Origin: Pseudomonadota bacterium
GTDB taxonomy: Bacteria; Pseudomonadota; Alphaproteobacteria; Rhizobiales; Xanthobacteraceae
Length of the DNA stretch: 12,901 nucleotides
Direction of reading: 5' to 3'
Assembly (NCBI GenBank): GCA_023432885.1
Contig: JAEZEU010000402.1
Span: 1-12,901, forward strand
This document shows, piece by piece, positions 1-6,146 of the stretch. The notes beneath the pieces were generated by a model, which worked only from the letters and a program-made list of their open reading frames with translations, did no database searches and was not told the origin of the DNA. A program made the translations under genes and the position numbers. The first letter of the stretch is position 1; each line of letters opens with the position of its first letter.

Positions 1-32
1 ATGGTGTATCGCCATGGCGTGGGAGTTGCTCG

Positions 33-1403
33 ATGACGAAGCTTCGTTCGCAGTTTCTTCGCTCCGCCGCATTGTGCGGCTCGCTGCTCTGCCTTGCAGG
101 CTTCAGCGACGGCAGTGGCGATCCCAATGCGCAAATCGGCGCCAATCCGAGCCTGCCGGAAGTGCAACAATACCTGTTCCCACCGATCCACATCGCCCGG
201 GTGGTCGGATGGAAGAAGGGTGAAGCGCCAACCGTCGCGAACGGGCTCAAGATCGAACCGCTCGCTACCGGCCTGCAGCATCCCCGGTCGCTGTTCACAC
301 TTCCGAACGGCGACGTACTGATCGTGGAATCGAAAGCGCCTCAGGCGGACCCGATCAAGCGGCCCAAGCAGATCGTCCTGAAATACATCGAATCATGGGC
401 AACGTCGGGCGGCGACACCGGGCCGAGCAATCGGATCACGCTGCTGCACGACAGTAACGGCGACGGCGTGCCGGATACGCCGAGCGTCTTCCTCGATCAC
501 CTCAACTCGCCGTTCGGCGTCGCACTGGTTGGCAACGATCTCTATGTGGCCAATACGGACGCCATTGTGAAATATCCCTACAAGCCCGGCGATACGAAGA
601 TCACCGAGCCGGGCGAGGTCCTGACGCCGCTTCCGGGCGGTCCGATCGACCATCATTGGACGAAGAGTCTGACGGCGAGCCCGGATGGGTCATTGCTCTA
701 TGTCGGTGTCGGCTCCAATAGCAACATCACCGAGAACGGCATGGAGGCCGAGAAGAACCGCGCAAACATCCTCGAGGTCGATCGTGCCACGGGCAGATTC
801 CGCATCTTCGCCAGCGGACTGCGCAATCCAAATGGACTGACGTTCGAGCCGCAAAGCGGTGTGCTGTGGACCGTGGTGAACGAGCGTGACGAAATCGGTC
901 CCGACCTCGTTCCCGACTACCTGACCTCGGTGAAGGATGGCGCATTCTATGGCTGGCCCTACAGCTACTATGGCCAGCACATCGACCCGCGCGTGCAACC
1001 GCAGCGGCCGGACCTCGTGGCAAAAGCGATCCAGCCAGACTACGCCTTGAGCTCGCATGTAGCGCCGCTCGGACTCGCCTTCTACACCGGTAACAATCTT
1101 CCCGAATCCTATCGCGGCGGCGCGTTCATCGGCGAGCACGGCAGTTGGAACAGGGACCAGCTGAACGGCTACAAGGTCGTGTTCGTGCCGTTCAGCAATG
1201 GCAAGCCGAACGGAATGCCGCAGGACGTGGTGACGGATTTCCTCAACAGCGACAATCAGGCCCGCGGCCGTCCCGTTGGCCTGGCGGTTGACAAATCCGG
1301 CGCCCTGCTGATCGCCGACGACGTCGGCAACACCGTGTGGCGTGTCACGGGAAGCGGTGGCGCCTCCCCCGCTGCGCAACTCGCGCCGCCTGCAAGGCAG
1401 TAG
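33..1403 (+). CDS. Exported glucose/sorbosone dehydrogenase-family beta-propeller protein (probably PQQ-dependent)
   Basis: The 456-residue product resembles the GSDH (glucose/sorbosone dehydrogenase) family, six-bladed propellers that oxidise sugars or related aldoses in the periplasm with PQQ and calcium. Residues 1-24 form a short basic start plus a hydrophobic segment, so the protein is exported. Family-like features are a calcium-loop pattern D140-SNGDG-D148, the H207-H208 segment followed by SPDGSLLYVGVGS, GLRNPNGL around R264, an acidic ERDEIGPD stretch at 284-291, YGWP at 306-309 and GEHGSWNR at 367-374. The ATG at 33 follows GGGAG at 21-25 with a 7-base gap, which fixes the start. 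An oddity is that residues 21-24 read LAGF where a lipoprotein of this layout would read LAGC. PQQ use and substrate are inferred from the family. The closest alternative is a propeller protein of this fold without dehydrogenase activity. Confidence 0.88.
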   Translation: MTKLRSQFLRSAALCGSLLCLAGFSDGSGDPNAQIGANPSLPEVQQYLFPPIHIARVVGWKKGEAPTVANGLKIEPLATGLQHPRSLFTLPNGDVLIVESKAPQADPIKRPKQIVLKYIESWATSGGDTGPSNRITLLHDSNGDGVPDTPSVFLDHLNSPFGVALVGNDLYVANTDAIVKYPYKPGDTKITEPGEVLTPLPGGPIDHHWTKSLTASPDGSLLYVGVGSNSNITENGMEAEKNRANILEVDRATGRFRIFASGLRNPNGLTFEPQSGVLWTVVNERDEIGPDLVPDYLTSVKDGAFYGWPYSYYGQHIDPRVQPQRPDLVAKAIQPDYALSSHVAPLGLAFYTGNNLPESYRGGAFIGEHGSWNRDQLNGYKVVFVPFSNGKPNGMPQDVVTDFLNSDNQARGRPVGLAVDKSGALLIADDVGNTVWRVTGSGGASPAAQLAPPARQ

Positions 1404-1510
1404 ATTCATTGGCGCGGGTCTCGGACCAGCGCAGACGCAGTTCGGCGACTGCCTCCAGTGGCAGAAGGCCGATGGGAGGCCCAGCTGGATATCAGGCTGA
1501 AGCGCGTTAG

Positions 1511-1694
1511 CAGCAGACGCGCTCGGACCTGCAGTCGCAACAGGCCAACAACTCGAAGGCAAAGGCCGCGCTGATTGCCGCGCATCTCGGGGGCAAAACC
1601 CTTGAGGCCCAACTCGAAGGTGCCCGCGCCTCGTTGCAGCAGGCGTGAGCCCAGCTCGGCGCGAGCTCCATCAGCGCCGAGCGAACACCGGCGT
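1511..1694 (+). pseudogene. Remnant resembling an HlyD/EmrA-type adaptor coiled coil
   Basis: One frame reads as an alpha-helical Gln/Ala-rich hairpin segment starting QQTRSDLQSQQANNSKAK and continuing through LEAQLEGARASLQQA. An in-frame TGA at 1646-1648 interrupts it. After the stop it continues AQLGASSIS to a second stop at 1692-1694. A TAG directly precedes the stretch at 1508-1510. The ending, LQQA-x-AQL followed by a short strand-like segment, resembles the second helix of periplasmic adaptor proteins just before the lipoyl/barrel part. No start, membrane anchor or downstream domains are present, so this is debris rather than a gene. The assignment rests on pattern alone and another coiled-coil protein is possible. 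Confidence 0.35.
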
Positions 1695-1787
1695 GACCCG
1701 GTGCGCGCGGTCGTTGATCAGCGAAAAGGGCGTGACCGACCCCGGCTCGACGCCCAGCGCTTCGCGCAGCAGGTGCCGGCGAGCGAT
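1671..1787 (-). pseudogene. Remnant of prolyl-tRNA editing protein ProX/YbaK family (C-terminal piece)
   Basis: On the minus strand, from 1772 down to the TGA at 1671-1673, the frame reads LLREALGV, then EPGSVTPFSLIND, then RAHRV, ending TPVFARR. This matches the signature LGV-x-PGSVTPF-x-LIND of the YbaK/ProX editing domain, which in free-standing form hydrolyses mischarged Ala-tRNA(Pro). Only about 35-40 residues are left. The usual upstream part (substrate-binding Lys and the first half of the domain) and the normal C-terminal tail are missing. I see no plausible start. It is a non-functional fragment opposite the adaptor-like debris. Confidence 0.6.
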
Positions 1788-1995
1788 CGAGTGGGTGCCG
1801 ATTGTCGCACGTGTCTCACGAGGTCATCTCAATTATCCGTTTCACGAATTCGGCTCTGGCGATCGCGCGGCCCTGCGCCATCCTCGAGCCCCGCTCGAAT
1901 AACGCAGCGCGATCAACGAGCCTGAAATGGTTGTCCGAATCTTTCACGCGACGATAGTGTCGCCCCACTCGAAAAACTGGAGGATTGAAACTGAC

Positions 1996-3835
1996 ATGAT
2001 GACGTTGGATACGGCCCGGCGCGACAAGCGCGGTTCGGGCCGACTGGTGTGGACCGCAATCGCCGCTCTCGCATTGCTGGCAACCGGGCCGGCGTCGGCG
2101 CACGAGCAGCCGTCCGGCAAGAATCGCAAGATCGAAATGTGCCGCACCTCGGCGTTTCTCGGCGACAGAAAATTCAGGAGTCTGAGCGCCCCGTACAACC
2201 AGCGCTCCTCCTATCACGAACTCAAGTCCACGCCGGTCTGGAAAAATGTCGTCTCGACCCTGCTGGTGAATGTCGATGAGGCGAAGCCCTGCTTTGCGAT
2301 AAGCGACACGCCGGTAAGGGGAAAGGTCGTGTCGAAAATTCCTGCCGATGTCGTCGGCATCCAGGTTTCGAAAGATCTCAAGACCGCGCTGGTCTATGTG
2401 ACCGGTATTCCGGACTACACCATGGAAACGCCGAAGCTGTTCGCGAGCTTCAAGCCGGGCAACGTCTATGGCGTGTACAAGATTTCGTCCGAACCGAAGC
2501 CGGATACGCGGCCGCTCCAGGAGCTCGCCGACAAGGGCGCGATCGGCACTTTCGTGAACGGCGTCAGCATCTTCAACTACACGGACACATTCTCGTACAA
2601 CGACAAGGGTGTCTGGGCCTATGACGCGAACGTCGCCGAAGCGTCGATCGTGAACTCGGACATTTCGCATGCGACGCCAAGCGACGTGCCGAACTTCCCG
2701 AAGAGCCGCGGCATATTCCACAAACCAGATGTCCGGCGAGCTTCTGACCCAGCTGAAGGATCCGTTTGTCAGCGGCGTGCGGGCGCATTCGAAGCTCGTC
2801 GGCTTCGCGATCGACAGCTATCCGATCTACGGGCCACTGGGTTACGCGTCCAAGGACAAGTCTTCCGGAATCAAGGTCCTCAAGTCGAGCTATGTGAAGC
2901 GGAACTGGCTATCGTCGGGCGGCGGCACGGGGATTCGCAGTTCGATACCCGATTGGGTGGTGCGCAACTGGGATGGCTCCAACGAGGCCGGCGCCAATCT
3001 TGTGAACCTGTTCGGCAAGCCGAAGGCGGATATCCTGCTCTCCGACGCCGGGGGTGACGGCCCGGTCAAGTATGCCGGCGACGATACTAAGCTCGCCGCC
3101 GAGATCGCGGCGCTCGGCAAGAAGCATGGACTGAAGCGCGACAGCCTGGGCTATGTCTACTGGGACGCGAATGTCCGTAACCCAGGCGGAAAAACCGTGG
3201 CGGTGAGAAACTATGTCCTGAAATCCTCGGATCTGTGGGGCGCCAAGGTCGGCGCGGAGATTCTTCCGGTCAGCTACCAGGTCGCCGATCGGGACAAGTT
3301 CCTGTTCAAGGCCGATGTCGGCGCCTTCGCGGAAGACGACGAGTTCATATCCGGTTACGGCGATCTCGATTTCCATAACGGTATCGACAGCTACGTTCCG
3401 GAACAGAACCGGTCCGTCTATTACTACGTCGCGTCTTTCGGCGCCGAGCTGTCCGACAGGCGGCGTCTGAAGCAGGCCAGCTTCCCGTATTTTGTGGGCA
3501 TCCGATACAAGGGCGTGGTCGATCCGTTCAATGCGCCGATGGCCGACAAGGCGCGCGCCAAATACCTGACGGAGAATGGCGATCAGTACCGGACGGTGTT
3601 CGATCTCGGCATCGTCGGGCGGGGCGACGACAGGAAGCTGCAGCGGGCATCCGTGATCGAGGTCTGGAAAAGACGCTGGGCGAGGACTGAAATCGCTGCG
3701 CCTGGCCGGGGATCGCACTCCGGTCAGGCGCTGGCCGGCGACAGCCGGGCCGGGCATTCGCCCGATCTCCGGCAGGTTGGTCCTGTTAAACGAACGATCC
3801 GCCCGGGGTGGGATCGGGAGCGCGCGGGGTGGTGA
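1996..3835 (+). pseudogene. Secreted YHYH-domain protein, frameshifted
   Basis: The likely start is the ATG at 1996 (next codon also ATG), with GGAGG at 1979-1983. Residues 1-35 are a signal peptide (basic start, hydrophobic core, cleavage after ASA), so the product is periplasmic or secreted. The first frame is good to residue 242, ending RGIFH at 2719-2721, then drifts to a stop at 3057. The homologous sequence resumes one base on, with CAGATG (Gln-Met) at 2726-2731. It goes on through VGFAIDSYPIYGPLGY, the conserved segment that follows the YHYH motif in this family, to about residue 560. Four bases (AAAC) lie between His242 and the Gln where three or six would keep the frame. The second frame runs to a stop at 3835 and overlaps the convergent membrane gene; a one-base slip near 3670 would instead end it at 3690. 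The biochemical function of YHYH proteins is poorly defined. The break may be a real mutation or a sequencing error. Confidence 0.75.
3751..3764. terminator. Small GC hairpin between convergent genes
   Basis: CGGGC-ATTC-GCCCG is a perfect 5-base stem with a 4-base loop. It lies 22 bases past the stop of the minus-strand membrane gene. It is also downstream of the plausible YHYH stop at 3690. No clear T-run follows on either strand, so a terminator role is only a suggestion. Confidence 0.25.
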
Positions 3836-4265
3836 CCGAAACGATGGCGATGCCCAGGGTGACAAGGGCCGCGAGCGCAATAGATGCTGCGTTGAACCAC
3901 CGGTCGGCGAAGAATCCGACGGCGCCTCCGCCGGCGAATCCGAGCAGGACGAAGAAAAAGAGGCCGGACCAGAACAGGTTCGGTTCTCCATTGACGCCAC
4001 TGTTCGAAAACGCGGACTGAACCAGGAAATTGAAAGCCATCTGCACCACGAAGGTAACGGCCACCGCGCCGTAGAGCATGCCGTGATTCTTGTGAAATGC
4101 GTTTCCCATGGCCCCTGCCACGAAGCTGATGCCGTATGCAATGTGGTGCGCGGGAATTGCGTGTCTCACCGCCAGCACCGTGAGGATAGCCCAACCAGTT
4201 GCCCAAGAAACGACAGGGAGAGGACAGCATGTTCCGCATCTTTCTTGTCGTGGCGGTGTGGGCAT
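3786..4265 (-). CDS. Small multi-pass membrane protein, unknown function
   Basis: I do not recognise the family. From the ATG at 4265 the product is 159 residues. Hydrophobic segments lie at about 22-33, 43-57, 63-84, 97-121 and 127-144, so it is an inner-membrane protein with about four helices. A histidine-containing section (HAIPAHHIAYG and FHKNHGMLYG, residues 35-66) sits at and between the first helices. The C-terminus is short and Pro-rich. The start is unclear. The ATG at 4265 has no convincing ribosome binding site, adds an unlikely Cys/Pro-rich lead and overlaps the divergent gene at 4229. Other options are GTG at 4178 or 4169, or ATG at 4109 (107 residues, AGGGG close upstream). The stop is a TAA at 3786-3788, where it overlaps the tail of the frameshifted YHYH frame. 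Confidence 0.55.
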   Translation of the reverse strand: MPTPPRQERCGTCCPLPVVSWATGWAILTVLAVRHAIPAHHIAYGISFVAGAMGNAFHKNHGMLYGAVAVTFVVQMAFNFLVQSAFSNSGVNGEPNLFWSGLFFFVLLGFAGGGAVGFFADRWFNAASIALAALVTLGIAIVSVTTPRAPDPTPGGSFV

Positions 4266-4462
4266 TGTTTGCAGCGCCAGCCATGAGCCAGATCTCGCAA
4301 CAGCAGCAAAAGCAAATACAGAAGCGTGAATCGAGCGACGAAGCTGCGTCGCAGGTTCAGCAAGGTGGGCTGAAACATGACCGCAAGATAAGTCAGCGGA
4401 TTCGCAATGCGAATAATCGTATGCGAACTCATCGCTATCGCACCGAGCGATACGGTCAATAA
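4229..4462 (+). CDS. Small secreted Gln/Arg-rich protein, unknown function
   Basis: The 77-residue product starts at an ATG preceded by GGGAGAGGA (4216-4224), a strong ribosome binding site. Residues 1-20 are a clear signal peptide (MFRIFLVV, hydrophobic core, cleavage near AMS-Q). The mature part of about 57 residues is very polar. It starts with a glutamine-rich run (QISQQQQKQIQ) and ends strongly basic (RNANNRMRTHRYRTERYGQ), with no cysteine. No enzyme motif is visible. A small basic periplasmic or secreted protein is the most that can be said. It converges on the gene at 4558-4827. Confidence 0.65.
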   Translation: MFRIFLVVAVWALFAAPAMSQISQQQQKQIQKRESSDEAASQVQQGGLKHDRKISQRIRNANNRMRTHRYRTERYGQ

Positions 4463-4557
4463 AGTACTGGCGTCCGCCGGGCCGACCCGCTTCATTGAGA
4501 CAACCCTGCGTCACTACCGAGCTCGGGCTCCGCCTGTTCCAGCCGGATGGCATGTGC

Positions 4558-4827
4558 CTATTGCGTGGCCTGATCGAATGCTGCGCGGCACGCATCGCTC
4601 AGGCCCGCCCGCTGGCGTCGCAAGCATGCGGTGATCGCGCGCGCATTGGGGATCTCGCCGGCGCAGAGTCGATAGACGTCGGGGGTGCAGGCCCGGCGTT
4701 GCTCCGGCGTGCCCTGGTATTGGGCTAGGGCTGCGCCGCCGGTAAACAGCGAGAGGAACAAGCCCAGCGTGCAGCTCTTGCGCGCGCGGCTGGTGAAGGC
4801 TGGGACTCGCAAAGACCTCGGCTTCAT
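4558..4827 (-). CDS. Small secreted cysteine-rich protein
   Basis: The 89-residue product has a long basic lead, a hydrophobic stretch (residues 20-35) and a signal-peptidase-like site ALA-QYQ after residue 35. The mature domain has four cysteines at 47, 55, 68 and 80 (spacing C-x7-C-x12-C-x11-C) in the context ACTPDVYRLCAGEIP, then ITACLRR, then LSDACRAAF. This matches a cysteine-repeat type of small exported protein that I recall as common in Rhizobiales; its function is not known to me. The four cysteines are suited to two disulfides or a metal site in the periplasm. GGAG lies about 9 bases upstream of the ATG at 4827. The upstream region holds the CRP-like palindrome at 4907-4922. Confidence 0.78.
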   Translation of the reverse strand: MKPRSLRVPAFTSRARKSCTLGLFLSLFTGGAALAQYQGTPEQRRACTPDVYRLCAGEIPNARAITACLRRQRAGLSDACRAAFDQATQ

Positions 4828-4906
4828 GGCGGCATCTCCGGATCAGGCTGGCGCGGGTGTGGCGCCTCGCTGGTCCCAGGCGATACCGGAAATAAATCCC
4901 GCCAAA

Positions 4907-4922
4907 TGTGATTTTTCTCACA
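4907..4922. promoter_or_regulatory. Perfect CRP-type palindrome TGTGA-N6-TCACA
   Basis: The 16 bases match the classical CRP consensus half-sites exactly (TGTGA, TTTTTC, TCACA). The site lies between divergent genes, 80-95 bases upstream of the cysteine-rich protein start and about 160 bases upstream of the 61-residue gene. A CRP/FNR-family regulator could bind here. The CRP-like regulators studied in rhizobia (for example Clr) prefer a somewhat different palindrome, so regulator and target are open. Confidence 0.4.
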
Positions 4923-4998
4923 CAGGGCTTCCCGGGTTGCCGGTTAGCAAGGAGGCTGGGAGAAACCCTTTAGTAACCAAAACGCGCCGCCGCGGCCC

Positions 4999-5020
4999 GA
5001 TCGCTAAAATTCGAGCGATC
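4999..5020. repeat. Inverted repeat, 7-base arms
   Basis: GATCGCT and AGCGATC are perfect inverted copies around an 8-base AT-rich centre (AAAATTCG). They lie 60-80 bases upstream of the 61-residue gene. This could be an operator or a hairpin in the leader; no T-run follows that would suggest a terminator. Confidence 0.35.
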
Positions 5021-5035
5021 CGTTCAAGCTGACGA

Positions 5036-5048
5036 CAAAGCGGCTTTG
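5036..5048. repeat. Compact palindrome CAAAGC-G-GCTTTG
   Basis: A perfect 6-base inverted repeat around one base ends 32 bases before the ATG at 5081. The spacing suits an operator overlapping the promoter or leader of the 61-residue gene. There is no direct evidence of function. Confidence 0.3.
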
Positions 5049-5080
5049 CGACCTTCCGCGCAGCTGAGCGGGAGTGCGCC

Positions 5081-5266
5081 ATGAGTGAGGTTGAGTTCGA
5101 TCTGTTGCTGGATGCCGTGCAGACGGCAATCGCACCTGGAATCGAGGAGGAAGTCGTGGCCCGATCATCGCCCGTCCGTCAGCCCCCGCTGTACGCCGCC
5201 AACGATAATGACTGCAAGGCCTGGCCGCTGATCCCCTTCCCCGATGGCTGGTACGCCAGTTGCTGA
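5081..5266 (+). CDS. 61-residue hypothetical protein
   Basis: The ATG at 5081 is preceded by GGGAG (5070-5074) with a 6-base gap, which supports real translation. The product is acidic in its first half (MSEVEFDLLLDAVQ, IEEEVV). It ends in a distinctive aromatic, Pro-rich section: YAANDND, then WPLIPFPDGWYASC. No signal peptide or membrane helix is present, so it is probably cytoplasmic. I do not know a function. The ending looks like that of short conserved proteins in Bradyrhizobium-type genomes, which is memory of style and not a search result. The two inverted repeats upstream may belong to its promoter. Confidence 0.6.
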   Translation: MSEVEFDLLLDAVQTAIAPGIEEEVVARSSPVRQPPLYAANDNDCKAWPLIPFPDGWYASC

Positions 5267-5321
5267 CGCGGAAGTTCCCACGGCCCCTGATATGATCCGG
5301 CTAAGTGCTTGATTATATGGA

Positions 5322-5395
5322 TGGAGGCCACGACCAGAATTGAACTGGTGTAAACGGTTTTGCAGACCGCTGCGTAACCACTCCGCCACGTGGCC
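5322..5395 (-). tRNA. tRNA-Cys (anticodon GCA)
   Basis: The minus strand folds into a full 74-base cloverleaf. The acceptor stem is GGCCACG with CGTGGCC (5395-5389 and 5332-5326), the discriminator base is T, and an encoded CCA sits at 5324-5322. The T-arm is ACCAG-TTCAATT-CTGGT. The anticodon loop is CTGCAAA with GCA at 5363-5361, closed by CGGT/ACCG. GCA reads the Cys codons UGC and UGU. The gene stands alone. I see no copy of its 3' end elsewhere in the window that would mark an integration site. Confidence 0.96.
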
Positions 5396-5864
5396 CCATC
5401 GGGGCGGATCAATACAGGCGATCAAGGACTTGGGCAACCACCCTCGCCCGTTCCCTAACCAAATTTCCGAAACTCGAATTCCGCATCATTTCCGAAACTT
5501 GCGTGCGCGGTCGTTCTCCCCGTGCGCGCCGGCTTCGAGGCGCACTGGAATCGGGCGTTGCCGACGTTGGGGCCGGATGCAGCGCATTCACAGCCTGAAG
5601 GCAGATATCCGCGCGAGGCGCGATCGCAGCGAAAGCTGGACAGCGATATCTCCAACTCCACCATGCGCTGTGTTTGCGGCTTCCGCTTCGACAATTTCAA
5701 TTCGGAGGAAAGCCTGTCAGGTCGAGCGCAACCGACGCGGCGCAAGCCGAACAAGTGACATACGCCGCCGGTACGCCGTTCCGGAGAAGGCCGCGCGACG
5801 CAACCTAGATCGCCAGCCAGATGTCGAGAAGATCAACGGTCCCTTCCTGTTGCGCGCCGAGCAC
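5396..5864. other. Gene-poor stretch
   Basis: Apart from the tRNA-Cys promoter near 5409-5437, I see no supported gene in these 469 bases. Open frames exist on both strands, but they lack ribosome binding sites and give Arg/Ser-rich low-quality translations. A short hairpin-forming CGCGC-GAG-GCGCG occurs around 5610-5625, and a 7-base inverted pair (AGATATC and GATATCT) flanks that area. Neither has a clear role. Confidence 0.5.
5409..5437 (-). promoter_or_regulatory. Candidate promoter of tRNA-Cys
   Basis: On the minus strand a -35-like TTGCCC (5437-5432) and a -10-like TATTGA (5414-5409) are 17 bases apart. The -10 ends 13 bases before the first base of the tRNA, a suitable place for transcription start. 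Each hexamer matches the housekeeping consensus at four of six positions. Confidence 0.4.
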
Positions 5865-6146
5865 CTAGAACAGTCCAGAGATAGGCCAGAATCCGTACTT
5901 CCAGAAGCGGTATAGAGCATGGGCCATCAGAAATAATCCGGCCACATTGAATGCGAAGCGACAAAAGCTCGTTGCCCATTGATAGTCGACCGGGGCAATC
6001 TCTTTTTCCCATTCGCCGAGGGCCCAGACCATTATCCCCGCGGCCAGGCTGAAAATCGTAAAGTGGCCCGTGAACCAGGCCAACGGGGACAGCGCTCCAC
6101 TCAGCGCCACCACTCCGGGCCATTTCGTTTGCGTTTCAGCGAGCAT
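5865..6146 (-). CDS. Small membrane protein, unknown function
   Basis: The 93-residue product is aromatic- and hydrophobic-rich, with membrane segments at about 11-25, 29-44 and 61-82. A short acidic loop (GEWEKEIAPVDYQW, residues 44-57) lies between the second and third. It probably sits in the inner membrane with two or three helices. The ATG at 6146 is preceded by GGGA about 7 bases upstream on the minus strand. There is no recognised domain, and no neighbour hints at a role. It could be an over-called open frame, but the strong helix pattern and Trp/Phe content argue for a real gene. Confidence 0.6.
   Translation of the reverse strand: MLAETQTKWPGVVALSGALSPLAWFTGHFTIFSLAAGIMVWALGEWEKEIAPVDYQWATSFCRFAFNVAGLFLMAHALYRFWKYGFWPISGLF

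Larger units (their letters stand above)
1404..1995. other. Gene-poor stretch with decayed gene fragments
   Basis: No intact gene is visible in these 592 bases between the sugar dehydrogenase stop and the YHYH gene start. Two recognisable pieces, annotated separately, face each other: an adaptor-like coiled-coil fragment on the plus strand and a ProX C-terminal fragment on the minus strand. They abut and overlap near 1671-1694. The last part carries the GGAGG ribosome binding site of the next gene at 1979-1983. The stretch reads as a site where genes were lost or rearranged. Confidence 0.6.

Noticed and set aside
690..1562. Minus-strand open frame of about 290 codons opposite the sugar-dehydrogenase gene
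   Set aside because: It lies antisense to a well-supported gene and gives a composition-driven translation with no recognisable domain.
5322..5395. tRNA-Cys as an integration (att) site
   Set aside because: No repeat of the tRNA 3' end and no integrase or phage gene is seen in the window.
5340..5915. Plus-strand open frame of about 190 codons crossing the tRNA-Cys
   Set aside because: It starts inside the tRNA complement, has no ribosome binding site and gives an Arg/Ser-rich translation.
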